Origin: a virus
IMG/VR virus record: IMGVR_UViG_3300042321_001681
Span: 1 to 20,566 of that record
Direction: 5' to 3' (one strand)
DNA length: 20,566 bases
Within the stretch, counting starts at the first letter, position 1. Each line of letters opens with the position of its first letter. The notes beneath the pieces are model-generated. The model had not been told where the DNA came from, did not search any database, and saw nothing but the letters and a program-made list of their open reading frames with translations. The translations under genes were made by a program, and so were the position numbers. This document shows, piece by piece, positions 11,209-18,724 of the stretch.

Positions 11209-12117
11209 ATGGCGCGGGTCGAAATAGAGCAGATCGTCCAGGCGTATCGGCAGCTCGGGTCGGTATGGAAGGTCGGCAAGATGCTCGGCATTCCCGGCCA
11301 AGCGGTCCACGAACGCCTGCGAAAGCACGGCGTGCCGATGACGGGCATCACCCAGTGGACCGATGAGGAGATCGATGAACTGCGCCGGATGGTGGATTCC
11401 AGCGTTGCCATCAACGAGATGGCCGCGAGACTCAATCGGACGTATGCGGCCGTGGCCTGCAAGCTGAACGAGATCGGACTGAAGAACTACCGGCGCGCAC
11501 GCATCAAGAACGTGAAGAAGGGAACCGGGTACGACAAGGCCAGCATGAAGAAGCACCTAGCGTTCCTCGTCGCCAACCCCGCAACCAAGATCACGCCGTA
11601 TTCGCGCAAGCATGGGCTGCGTGTCGATTCGCTAGTAACCGCCATGCAGAATTATTTCCCGGAGAGGTTTGCCGCGTACCTGGCGGATCATCACGGTGAT
11701 ATTGAGCGCAGGGAATGTCCTGGCTGCGGCGCGAAGTTCATTCCGGCCAATGGCAAGCAGACGTACTGCACGCGGAAGTGCAATGCCAACCATTTGAAGG
11801 ATCTGCAGTATTTCGGAGGCCGTCGCCTCGAGGCTGCTGGCGCTCGGGAGCGGATATGCCAGGTGTGTTCCCGAAACGATCCGCCGATTTTGCACGTGCA
11901 TCACGTGATCGGCAAGGTGAACGATCCCGATAACAAGCACATGGTGGCACTGTGCGCTGGTTGCCATCGGGTCATCGGGGCCGTGGCACGGATCAAGGGT
12001 CTGGTCGATTCCTCGGCTGCGTGGAAGCGATTCATCAGGCTGGCGTGGTTCGAGGCGCACGGCGCAGAGTTTGCCGGCGCGGAGACGCTGCCGGATCTTG
12101 ACGATTTGGCATCTTGA
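11209..12117 (+). CDS. HTH / zinc-ribbon / HNH nuclease-like protein
   Basis: A 302-residue modular protein. Residues 1-45 hold a helix-turn-helix (SVWKVGKMLGIPGQAVHERL). Residues 48-92 hold a Myb/GcrA-like helical DNA-binding unit (WTDEEIDELRRMV, then INEMAARLNRTYAAVACKL). A zinc ribbon is formed by C170, C173, C187 and C191. The C-terminal HNH core has CQVC (217-220), HVHH (229-232), N242, HMVALCAGCH (244-253). This could be a free-standing homing endonuclease or a nuclease/regulator used by the phage. AGGAGG lies 10 nt before ATG 11209. Its end overlaps the -35 of the promoter for the recombination genes. Confidence 0.78.
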   Translation: MARVEIEQIVQAYRQLGSVWKVGKMLGIPGQAVHERLRKHGVPMTGITQWTDEEIDELRRMVDSSVAINEMAARLNRTYAAVACKLNEIGLKNYRRARIKNVKKGTGYDKASMKKHLAFLVANPATKITPYSRKHGLRVDSLVTAMQNYFPERFAAYLADHHGDIERRECPGCGAKFIPANGKQTYCTRKCNANHLKDLQYFGGRRLEAAGARERICQVCSRNDPPILHVHHVIGKVNDPDNKHMVALCAGCHRVIGAVARIKGLVDSSAAWKRFIRLAWFEAHGAEFAGAETLPDLDDLAS

Positions 12118-12142
12118 CACGGCCTCTACCCTCCCGTATAGT
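12114..12142 (+). promoter_or_regulatory. Near-consensus sigma70 promoter for the recombination genes
   Basis: TTGACA (perfect -35) at 12114-12119, a 17-bp spacer, and TATAGT (5 of 6) at 12137-12142. The -35 overlaps the stop of the HNH gene. The predicted leader is about 50 nt and carries GAGGAG before ATG 12198. This is the strongest promoter in the window and matches high-level early expression of the annealing-protein operon. Confidence 0.85.
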
Positions 12143-12197
12143 GTGCGTGTCGTGATCGGGCGCGTGCCCGAGGCGACGCATACGAGAGGAGACTCAT

Positions 12198-13166
12198 ATG
12201 GAACTTGCACGAATTGGTCAGGCGCAGCTTGACCCCATGACGGTGGCACAGGTGTTCAAGGCATCGGGAATGTTTCCCGATATCCAGTCCGAGGCGGCGG
12301 CGTGCGCCAAGATCATCATCGGTCGCGGGCTTGGTCTGTCCGACTACGACGCCATGACTGGGCTGCACATCATCAAGGGCAAGGCGGTCCTGGCCGCCAA
12401 CCTGATGGCAGCGTCGATCAAGCGGGCCGGGAAGTACGACTACCGCGCCACGTGCTCCGACACCGAGTGCAGCATCGTGTTCTTCGGGCGCACGATGGAG
12501 GGCAAGTGGGAGGAGATCGGCACCACCGAGTTCACGCTCGAGGACGCACGGCGGGCGCAGCTCGGCGGCGACAACTGGCGCAAGTGGCCGAAGGCGATGC
12601 TGTTCGCCCGCTGCATCTCGAGCGGCTATAAGCAGCACTGCCCCGACGCCCTCGGCGCAGCCCCGGTATATGTCGAGGCACACGGCGAGACGGAGATCAT
12701 GGAGGACGCTCCGCGCAGCCGCGCCGCCCTGCCCGCCCCGGAGGTCGTGGAAGCCACCACGATGCCCCAGGACGCGCCCATCGCCGAGGACGCCCCGAAG
12801 CCCGTCCGCAAGCGCACGACGCGGCAGGCGCTCGCTGCGCCCGCCCCCGAGGCCGCGGCCGCTCCCGTGGCTCCCGCGCCCGCTGACTCCTACCCCGAGG
12901 AGTACGAGGGGCTGTTCCTGATCCAGCGCGTGGTCCGCCGCCCCGGCAAGCCCATCGCCGTGCAGGCCGCCGGCGAGCACGGCACCGCCTGGATCGCCAC
13001 TACCGTCGCCGAGTACGCCGACCTGTGCGAGCAGGCCATCGACAGCGAGCTGCGGCTTGATATCGCCCGCGTCGGGGGTGCGCTCACCATCATGCGCGTG
13101 ATCCGCACCGCTCCCGCACCGGCACCCGTCCCAGCCACCGTGCCGGCCGACGATCTGCCCTTCTGA
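12198..13166 (+). CDS. RecT-like single-strand annealing protein with SSB-like tail
   Basis: A 322-residue protein. Residues 1-165 match the RecT-like phage family: IIIGRGLGLSDYDAMTGLHI followed by IKGKAVLAANLMAASIKRAG, TEFTLEDARRAQL, NWRKWPKAMLFARCISSG and CPDALGAAPVY. It anneals single strands in phage recombination and replication. A Pro/Ala-rich linker (about 166-232) leads to a second small domain (about 235-310, beta-rich: GLFLIQRVVRRPGKPIAVQA), then another Pro/Ala linker and the terminal tip PADDLPF. That tip resembles the bacterial SSB C-terminus that recruits host repair and replication proteins. GAGGAG lies before ATG 12198, and the gene is driven by the promoter at 12114-12142. 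No exonuclease partner is visible here. Confidence 0.82.
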   Translation: MELARIGQAQLDPMTVAQVFKASGMFPDIQSEAAACAKIIIGRGLGLSDYDAMTGLHIIKGKAVLAANLMAASIKRAGKYDYRATCSDTECSIVFFGRTMEGKWEEIGTTEFTLEDARRAQLGGDNWRKWPKAMLFARCISSGYKQHCPDALGAAPVYVEAHGETEIMEDAPRSRAALPAPEVVEATTMPQDAPIAEDAPKPVRKRTTRQALAAPAPEAAAAPVAPAPADSYPEEYEGLFLIQRVVRRPGKPIAVQAAGEHGTAWIATTVAEYADLCEQAIDSELRLDIARVGGALTIMRVIRTAPAPAPVPATVPADDLPF

Positions 13167-13185
13167 CCATACGAGGAGACATACC

Positions 13186-13692
13186 ATGAACCTGTACGCC
13201 ATCCAGACCGAAATCGCCACCCTCGTCGAGGCCATCCTCGACGGGGCGGGCGAAACCACCGAGGCACAGACCGCACTCGACGAAATGCTCGCCGGCCTCG
13301 ACGAGGAGCTCGAGGCCAAGGCCGATGACTACGCGGCCCTGATCCAGTCGCTCCGCAGCCGCGCTGACAGCCGCGCCGAGGAGGCCAAGCGCATGCGCGA
13401 ACTGGCCGCCGCCGACGAGGCGCTCGCCGACCGCCTCAAGCAGCGCCTGAAGGACGCGATGGAGGCCACCGGGAAGGGCAAGATCGAGACGGCCCGGTTC
13501 CGCCTGTCGGTGCAGGCCAACGGCGGAGCGCAGCCGCTTGAGGTCACCGTGCCGCCCGAGCAGCTCCCGCCGCAGTACCAGGCCGTGCGCGTCGAGGCCG
13601 ACAAGGCCGCGCTACGCGAGGCGCTGGCAGCGGGTGCTACGATCCCCGGTGTGACGCTCCTGCCACGGGGCACGAGCCTGCGAATCCGCTAA
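13186..13692 (+). CDS. Gp157-like coiled-coil protein
   Basis: A 168-residue protein. A long coiled coil (about 30-100: EELEAKADDYAALIQSLRSR, then RMRELAAADEALADRLKQRL) is followed by KDAMEATGKGKIETARFRLSVQANG and a PPEQLPPQY segment. This is the layout of the Siphovirus Gp157 family (helical repeats, then L-x-x-AMExTGKxKI and a P-x-x-Y end). Members usually neighbour annealing proteins, as here, and are thought to assist recombination or resist host factors; the mechanism is not settled. GAGGAG precedes ATG 13186, 19 bp after the RecT-like gene. It is the last gene before the terminator. Confidence 0.8.
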   Translation: MNLYAIQTEIATLVEAILDGAGETTEAQTALDEMLAGLDEELEAKADDYAALIQSLRSRADSRAEEAKRMRELAAADEALADRLKQRLKDAMEATGKGKIETARFRLSVQANGGAQPLEVTVPPEQLPPQYQAVRVEADKAALREALAAGATIPGVTLLPRGTSLRIR

Positions 13693-13709
13693 ATCGCCAT
13701 CCTCTCCTC

Positions 13710-13752
13710 CCCCCGCTCGGCTCCTCACGACGGAGATCCGGGCGGGGGTTTT
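13710..13752 (+). terminator. Intrinsic terminator ending the recombination operon
   Basis: CCCCCGCTCGG (13710-13720) pairs with CCGGGCGGGGG (13738-13748) with one G-U wobble, and CTCC/GGAG extends the stem inward around a TCACGAC loop. TTTT follows at 13749-13752. It lies 18 bp past the Gp157-like stop. Confidence 0.85.
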
Positions 13753-13756
13753 CATT

Positions 13757-13802
13757 TGGCACAGCGGGCGCAGCCCGTAGGCCACGCCCGCTCGCAGTGC
13801 CA
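13757..13802. repeat. Large inverted repeat between converging operons
   Basis: TGGCAC plus AGCGGGCG (13757-13770) pairs with CGCCCGCT (13785-13792) and GTGCCA (13797-13802), with a 4-nt bulge. It lies between the plus-strand terminator and the stop of the minus-strand 36-aa gene. It may be the 3' end structure of the minus-strand late transcript, but no U-tract follows in that direction. Confidence 0.5.
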
Positions 13803-13826
13803 TTGGCGCGAACGCCGCTGGGCTGG

Positions 13827-13937
13827 TCAGCGGAGCTTGTGCCCATACTTCTTGTGGAGCCACGCGCCGGCGAGGATGCCAGCCACGGCCACGAGAGCGA
13901 TGAACCAAGTCGTACCGAGGAAGTCAGCGAGAATCAT
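13827..13937 (-). CDS. Small single-span membrane protein
   Basis: A 36-residue protein: MILADFLGTTWFIALVAVAG, then ILAGAWLHKKYGHKLR. One membrane helix (about 9-26) is followed by a basic tail, so the C-terminus probably faces the cytoplasm. ATG 13937 overlaps the end of the lipoprotein gene by 14 bp, so the two are coupled. It is the last gene of the minus-strand late block; a holin-like or lysis accessory role is possible from position only. Confidence 0.6.
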   Translation of the reverse strand: MILADFLGTTWFIALVAVAGILAGAWLHKKYGHKLR

Positions 13938-14415
13938 CCTGTGTCTTTCTGCGCCCCTTGGCGCGTTTGAACGCCGCGTCGAACTCCGGGTCCGCCCGGA
14001 GCAGCGTGACGAGTTCCCTGTCCCCCTCGGGACGGGAGGGGTCTAGTGTACTGACGGCGAGCTCGGCGGCTGCCACCTTCCGGCGAGGCAGCCACCCTAT
14101 GGCGATGCGGACAGCGGTAAACGCCCCGCTCTGCCATAGGACGAACGCCACGCCGGCGACCGCCAGCGCGATGCCCCACCACTTCAGGGTGGACAGCCAC
14201 GCCGGGGTGATCGCCTGCACGTTCGGGATGTCGCCGTGGATCGCGGCTGCGTGTTCGTCGATGCGGGTTGCGCCCTGCACCACGACCTGGTCACCGATGG
14301 CGTTTCCGTGGTCGATGAGCGCCCCGGCCTCGTTGCGGATGGCGGTCGCGTTGGAGGAGATCCGTGCGACCGGGTTGCACCCGGCTAGGAACAAGACGAG
14401 GACAATCGCCCTCAC
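13924..14415 (-). CDS. Membrane lipoprotein, candidate u-spanin-like
   Basis: A 163-residue protein from GTG 14415, overlapping the previous stop. The first 13 residues are a lipoprotein signal, VLVLFLAGC, with lipobox LAGC and Cys13. Residues 14-75 form a helical, probably periplasmic segment with heptad character (SSNATAIRNEAGALIDHGNA). A membrane span follows (about 79-108), then a basic, then charged cytoplasmic tail of about 55 residues (KVAAAELAVSTL...). An outer-membrane lipid anchor plus an inner-membrane span is the plan of unimolecular spanins that fuse the membranes at lysis, although those usually lack so long a tail. A superinfection-exclusion lipoprotein is an alternative. No endolysin is visible in this window. 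Confidence 0.6.
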   Translation of the reverse strand: MRAIVLVLFLAGCNPVARISSNATAIRNEAGALIDHGNAIGDQVVVQGATRIDEHAAAIHGDIPNVQAITPAWLSTLKWWGIALAVAGVAFVLWQSGAFTAVRIAIGWLPRRKVAAAELAVSTLDPSRPEGDRELVTLLRADPEFDAAFKRAKGRRKTQDDSR

Positions 14416-14717
14416 GCGAACACCCGGTACGGGATGCCAGGCTCGGGCGTGAACGTCGGCAGCGCCTCGATCTGCTCGGGCGTGAGCTCGAACGTGACGC
14501 GGATGTTGGCGTGGAACCGGGTGTCGCTCGGCCGGATCACCTCGCCCTCGGGGTCGAGTTTCGCGGGGATCGCCCCGATGCGGTCCACATAGCAGCCAGC
14601 GACAGGCATGAGGACCAGTTCGCCGTCGCCCTGATCAATCTCGACCAGCAGTCCTGCGGCTTCCAGCGCATCGTCCATCTGCGCCTCGGTGTCGGTGCGG
14701 AGCATGTAGTCGGTCAT
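14412..14717 (-). CDS. Hypothetical protein downstream of tail fibre
   Basis: A 101-residue protein starting MTDYMLRTDTEAQMDDALEA. The plan is a short helix with many acidic residues, then GELVLMPVAGCYVDRIGAIP, a central HANIRVTFELT strand and a closing PGIPYRVFA. The same plan (DRIGxI, WHANLR, PxxPxRVFA) is common in small phage proteins encoded just after tail fibres; a chaperone or structural accessory is possible but unproved. ATG 14717 overlaps the tail-fibre stop (ATGA), and its own stop overlaps the lipoprotein GTG. Confidence 0.72.
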   Translation of the reverse strand: MTDYMLRTDTEAQMDDALEAAGLLVEIDQGDGELVLMPVAGCYVDRIGAIPAKLDPEGEVIRPSDTRFHANIRVTFELTPEQIEALPTFTPEPGIPYRVFA

Positions 14718-16066
14718 GTGGTGAGGCTCTGAAGTTGGGCGTTGGGGAGAGTCGTGGGCCAGTACTTCACTTGTGCGATGGTTCCGCTTGGATAGAACAG
14801 TTCGTATCCGGCCCTTCCGAGTGCGAAGATCGTCGGTGCGTATGTGGCCGTCAACCCGGTCGCGGATGAACCCAAGACCGTGCCGCCATTCAGACAAATG
14901 GTGACCTCGTTGCTTGCGAGGCTTGCGTCGAATGCCGTCGCAAACTTGATGCTTGAGTTCGTGGTAATTGTGGTACTACGCTCCGGGTTGGCAGGCGCGC
15001 TACGAGCCGCCGAGAAGATCAATGATCCATTCGTGAATATCTCGAAACCCGGATTGTTTCCGCCAGCCTGTTGGAATCCGGCGCGAGTCGGGAAAGAAGA
15101 AGAGTTGATCTGCGTGAATCGCCCGACATACAGCATCGTCCCGTTGGTGGTGCTGTAGTTCAGCGCGGTGATGTCGTTCATCGTGCAGATATCCGCATTC
15201 CTCGTCGCCTGACTCGCGCCCGTGGGGATGTACGAGGAGGCACCGGAGCCCTGCTCGACCTGACAGCCCCACAGCGCAAGTCCGTTGCTCGTTGATCCGG
15301 CGAAGGTGTCGTCGGATGCCGTGGTGCTGCTGGCGCGGTTGATCTGTAGGTACATCGTCTGGTTGGTCACATAGGTGCCAACAAGCGTCACGCGATACCA
15401 GTTGTTCGGGTACTTAACCCATGTCCCGGCGCGATTCGCTGCTGTTCCCGATGTCGCCACGGCCGAGCCGCTTGCTCCAGTTTGGACGGCAGGGTCGAGA
15501 TCAAACAATGCGCCTGCGCCCATGTAGTTGAGTGCGTTGACATACAGCCGGCGAGGCGCGTTGGTATCCAGCACCTTTGCCCATACGCTGATTGAAATCG
15601 CTCCGGCCGACCCTGTCACCGACGTGCTGATACGGTGAATCTGGTTGTCCGTGGTTTCGTTGAACTGGTATGCGGAGGTGCCGCCATCCGGCCCCGTGAT
15701 TTGCGTGGCATTGCGGGTGACATAGGTGTTGTAGTTCCATAGGGTTCCGCTGCCGCTCGTCGCAAACGACTCGCTCCAGTTGACGCTATTGACACTCTGC
15801 CCCTCCACCAGCAGCCCTCGCGGTGCCAGCGTGGTCGGGTCGTGGTCGAAGCGGGGGACGTTCGTGCCTGCCGTCGTGACGTATCCGCTCGAATTGATGT
15901 ACGTCGCCGTCGTACTCGCCCGCGTGAACGTCAGGCGCGAGTCGAGGACGCCCGTGGTGAAGTCCAGCGTGAGCGTGGAGCCGTCGCCGAGAGAAATCAG
16001 CGACACCATCTGCTCCATCACACCACGCCGCATCGGGCGACGGAATCTGCCTACGTCATACCGCAT
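14714..16066 (-). CDS. Tail fibre / carbohydrate-binding minor structural protein
   Basis: A 450-residue beta-rich protein. The N-terminal block LDFTTGVLDSRLTFTRASTT followed by NVPRFDHDPTTLAPRGLLVEGQSVN is a signature of phage head or tail-fibre proteins that precedes a carbohydrate-binding-module-like jelly roll (about 95-260: SGTLWNYNTYVTRNATQITG, ISISVWAKV). The C-terminal half (about 290-450) resembles a LamG/concanavalin-like sandwich ending VKYWPTTLPNAQLQSLTT. It probably binds surface sugars of the host. CGGAG lies 6 nt before ATG 16066. Confidence 0.75.
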   Translation of the reverse strand: MRYDVGRFRRPMRRGVMEQMVSLISLGDGSTLTLDFTTGVLDSRLTFTRASTTATYINSSGYVTTAGTNVPRFDHDPTTLAPRGLLVEGQSVNSVNWSESFATSGSGTLWNYNTYVTRNATQITGPDGGTSAYQFNETTDNQIHRISTSVTGSAGAISISVWAKVLDTNAPRRLYVNALNYMGAGALFDLDPAVQTGASGSAVATSGTAANRAGTWVKYPNNWYRVTLVGTYVTNQTMYLQINRASSTTASDDTFAGSTSNGLALWGCQVEQGSGASSYIPTGASQATRNADICTMNDITALNYSTTNGTMLYVGRFTQINSSSFPTRAGFQQAGGNNPGFEIFTNGSLIFSAARSAPANPERSTTITTNSSIKFATAFDASLASNEVTICLNGGTVLGSSATGLTATYAPTIFALGRAGYELFYPSGTIAQVKYWPTTLPNAQLQSLTT

Positions 16067-16078
16067 CGCGGACTCCGA

Positions 16079-16621
16079 TCAGAGGAAGGCGTAGAAGCAA
16101 CCCATCGTGCCGGTGCTCGACTCAACCTGCACGGTCACGTACTGCACTCCGATGGTGTCGAGCACAACGCAGGCAGGAGGCGTGCCGGCGGCAGCTGACG
16201 TACCAGGCGTGTAGATGTTCACCGTGGGGACGCCCGTGCCAACAACGATCTGGTGGAAGAAGTACTGCGTGGTCCCGTTCACCGACAGGCTCGGGATGTT
16301 GCCAGCAGTGGCGTTGTAAGAGCAAGCGCAGTCGGCGAGCATCGTCGGGACGTAGATCGGCGTTCCGCTCGTCTGCACGTAGGTCGTCCACCCGATCACA
16401 CGGAAGCTCGGCGTGGTCGCGTTGTTCGCGCTGTGGAACGGAACGAGGCGCAGGAGGCTCGGCTTGTCGCCGAGATTCGTCGGAACCAAGAAGGTCTGCC
16501 CGGTCGTGGACGGAAGCGTGGCGGTCGGGACGGCCGTGTCGTACGTGCCGCTGCTGGCGGTGACCAGCCCGGTGGTCAGGTAGTTGGGCTTGTCCGTGGC
16601 GATGATGATGTCGGTAGGCAT
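16079..16621 (-). CDS. Hypothetical structural protein
   Basis: A 180-residue, Thr/Ser/Val-rich beta protein (MPTDIIIATDKPNYLTTGLV) with no recognised domain. It lacks a signal peptide and membrane segment. It lies between the holin-like gene and the tail-fibre gene in the same operon and has AAGGA upstream of ATG 16621. A virion or tail-decoration role is inferred from position and composition. Confidence 0.65.
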   Translation of the reverse strand: MPTDIIIATDKPNYLTTGLVTASSGTYDTAVPTATLPSTTGQTFLVPTNLGDKPSLLRLVPFHSANNATTPSFRVIGWTTYVQTSGTPIYVPTMLADCACSYNATAGNIPSLSVNGTTQYFFHQIVVGTGVPTVNIYTPGTSAAAGTPPACVVLDTIGVQYVTVQVESSTGTMGCFYAFL

Positions 16622-16630
16622 GGTGTGTCC

Positions 16631-16855
16631 TTACGAGAGATGCTTGATGAGGTAGTTGGCGGCGAAGCTGAACATGGCCCCGATGGCCGCCGCCCAGCCG
16701 AGCATGTATCCACGCGAGTGCTCGAGCGAGCGCAGGCGAATGTCGTGGTCCTTGAGCTCCTCCTGCGTCCGCTGCTGCATGGCGAGCAGCGAATCGACCT
16801 TGCCCTCAAGGCGGCCGATGGCGAGGAACAGCTCGTCGTGGTGGGGGGTAGTCAT
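16631..16855 (-). CDS. Holin / XhlA-like membrane protein
   Basis: A 74-residue protein. The N-terminal coiled coil (LAIGRLEGKVDSLLAMQQRT, then QEELKDHDIRLRSLEHSRGY) is followed by one membrane helix (about 51-70: MLGWAAAIGAMFSFAANYLI) and KHLS. This coiled-coil-plus-C-terminal-span plan is that of XhlA/haemolysin-type phage proteins that act with holins at lysis. Its first 12 codons occur again, truncated, at 18725-18763. No Shine-Dalgarno is evident; the start lies 4 bp after the tailspike stop, so translation may be reinitiated. Confidence 0.72.
   Translation of the reverse strand: MTTPHHDELFLAIGRLEGKVDSLLAMQQRTQEELKDHDIRLRSLEHSRGYMLGWAAAIGAMFSFAANYLIKHLS
16820..16855. repeat. 36-bp imperfect direct repeat, copy 1
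   Basis: Matches 18728-18763 at 32 of 36 positions; all four differences are transitions. This copy is the 5' end (first 12 codons) of the intact holin/XhlA-like gene. With copy 2 it brackets the HNH + tailspike segment. Confidence 0.85.
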
Positions 16856-16859
16856 AATG

Positions 16860-18209
16860 TCACTTGATACAGCGGCTCACTTCAACCCACTGGTTCGAGA
16901 TTCCGGGAGGAATCTTCATCATTGTCACGACCGATGACGTGGTCGGTGTCACGTTCGTCGATCCAGCAAGTCTGAACGCGGCAGAATCCTGAAGCGTCGT
17001 ATTTCCGTTGCTGAAATACAGATGCACGAACTGACCTTCGGAACCACCGGCAAATCCTGTGATTGTCGTGGCGGAACCGTTCTGCACGGAAAGCACGCTC
17101 ACTCCGTCTACGTTTGGGGTCGCCCCGGTCGATGCGTTGCTCGTAAATGTGAGAACGACCTCGCGTGGCTTGAAGCCATCTGCATCGCTGAACTGTGCAA
17201 TCGCAGTTGCGGAATCACTCCGCATGATGTTTAGCACGCCGTTTGCATCAGCCAGCAGATACGGCGCGGAGATGCTTGTCCCACCTGCGTTTGTTGGCCG
17301 CAATTGCAACGCCGAGTATTTTGATGCTCCGCGTGCTTCGCCGCGGAACACGAACTCGCCTTGCGTGTCAACCTCTGACACACGAAATGTCATGGAAGCA
17401 TTGGCAGCACCGCTATTCCATGCGATTCGTCCGTCCTCACGCAATCCCATGAGCGTCCGGTCAGCGGAATCGACCCACGTCCAGTTCACGCCGCCGTCGC
17501 TGACCGTTCCGCTGGTGTGCGTTGGCCCGGTTGCTCCGGTGGTTCCAGCGGTCGCGGAAACGTATACCTGGGATGTCGGCCCGACACGATATGTACCAAT
17601 CGTGATGACCTGACCAGCAGCCCAGTATTCCCAGTTGTTTGCGATGGCAACCCACGGAGCAAGCGAACGCCATGTTCGCTCCCACATGTCTATGCTAGAA
17701 ATCTTGCGATAGCCTTCAAAGGCAGCACCCCGGAATCCACCACCTGCAACTTCGCCGGTATTCCACTGTATTGCCGCCTGCCGAGCTGCGGCAGACGCCG
17801 TCCCTGCGGTTCCGAAGTTGTTCAACGTCAGGACTGGGAAGTGTCCGCTGTTGATCGCAAACGTCGTGTCATCGGCAGCGGTGTCACGCGATGAAATTCC
17901 GATGTGCTTGGTATACGAAAAGTCATTGATTACGGAGTAATCAACCAACACGACATCGACAGGGAATGTTGCGTTGGCAAGCAACGCGGCACGATCAAAC
18001 TTGACGTTATAAGGGATTTCAATCAACTTCTGGCCGCTGTTGATTGCCATGCTCAAAATGGCAGCGGTGTTGTCTGTCACTCCATCGGCTACCGCCCCAA
18101 AGTCCTTGACGCTCACGACATCGCGGAGCTTGTCGAGCGCAGTGCGCTGGGTCGCGCCGGCGCCGGCGGCGAGGAAGGTGACCTGTTCAGAGGTTGGTTT
18201 GGTCATCAT
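16860..18209 (-). CDS. Tailspike protein (pectate-lyase-like N-terminus)
   Basis: A 449-residue protein. Residues 1-35 (KPTSEQVTFLAAGAGATQRT, then LDKLRDVVSVKDFGA) form the usual head-binding/neck segment of tailspikes. VSVKDFGAVADGVTDNTAAI is the start of a right-handed beta-helix of the pectate-lyase superfamily. The middle contains aromatic- and Thr-rich repeats (WEYWAAGQVITIGTYRVGPT) and the C-terminus is beta-rich, ending VSRCIK. It probably binds or cuts host surface polysaccharide. ATG 18209 (with ATG 18206 in frame next to it) overlaps the HNH stop (ATGA). Composition is lower in GC than most of the window. Confidence 0.8.
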   Translation of the reverse strand: MMTKPTSEQVTFLAAGAGATQRTALDKLRDVVSVKDFGAVADGVTDNTAAILSMAINSGQKLIEIPYNVKFDRAALLANATFPVDVVLVDYSVINDFSYTKHIGISSRDTAADDTTFAINSGHFPVLTLNNFGTAGTASAAARQAAIQWNTGEVAGGGFRGAAFEGYRKISSIDMWERTWRSLAPWVAIANNWEYWAAGQVITIGTYRVGPTSQVYVSATAGTTGATGPTHTSGTVSDGGVNWTWVDSADRTLMGLREDGRIAWNSGAANASMTFRVSEVDTQGEFVFRGEARGASKYSALQLRPTNAGGTSISAPYLLADANGVLNIMRSDSATAIAQFSDADGFKPREVVLTFTSNASTGATPNVDGVSVLSVQNGSATTITGFAGGSEGQFVHLYFSNGNTTLQDSAAFRLAGSTNVTPTTSSVVTMMKIPPGISNQWVEVSRCIK

Positions 18210-18694
18210 GGTTGTGGAAGAAAAGGGGTTTTTGCGGCGAGATATGCAGACCTAGCAGCTTCAGCGGTAACAAAACGGCCAAGATATTTGGTTGCGCCAT
18301 TGACCTGGATTTGCGCAACCCATTTGCGGCGATCCCGGCTCCACGACACACCAGTCAATCCAGACTTGTTGTCGCATCGCGTTCCGCAATTGTGCAAATT
18401 CACAGTTCTGGTAACTACCCGAAGATTGACAAGACGGTTGTCGCTTGGGTTTCTGTTGATGTGATCAATTTCGCCGTCAGGAAATGATCCATGAACAATG
18501 AGCCAAGCCAAACGGTGTGCGCGATAGAAACGACCATCTACTGAAATCTGCACATATCCATGACTAGTGCGTGTTCCGGCCACCGACCCAGCAGCAATTC
18601 CACGGCGACTGGCGCGCCATGTAATCAGCCCGGTCTGCGGGTCATAGGCCAAAAGGCTTCGTACTCGTTCAGCAGTGATTACAGGAGTGCTCAT
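18206..18694 (-). CDS. HNH homing endonuclease with AP2 domain
   Basis: A 162-residue protein. The HNH core is RAHRLAWLIVHGSFPDGEID followed by HINRNPSDNRLVNLRVVTRT, VNLHN (H of the first motif, the D-H-I-N-R-N pair, and the final N). An AP2 DNA-binding unit follows: SGLTGVSWSRDRRKWVAQIQ, then YLGRFVTAEAARSAYL. This is the classic free-standing phage homing endonuclease that cuts uninfected or related genomes and spreads itself and linked DNA. It lies inside the tail-fibre block, right after a truncated copy of the holin-like gene. No Shine-Dalgarno is apparent. Confidence 0.88.
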   Translation of the reverse strand: MSTPVITAERVRSLLAYDPQTGLITWRASRRGIAAGSVAGTRTSHGYVQISVDGRFYRAHRLAWLIVHGSFPDGEIDHINRNPSDNRLVNLRVVTRTVNLHNCGTRCDNKSGLTGVSWSRDRRKWVAQIQVNGATKYLGRFVTAEAARSAYLAAKTPFLPQP

Positions 18695-18724
18695 GGCGTG
18701 AAGTTCTAGACAAAGGTAAGTCCG

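Noticed and set aside
12126-13319. 397-codon minus-strand open frame
   Set aside because: Lies antisense to the RecT-like and Gp157-like genes. Gly/Leu/Arg-rich low-complexity translation without domains, produced by GC-rich codons on the other strand.
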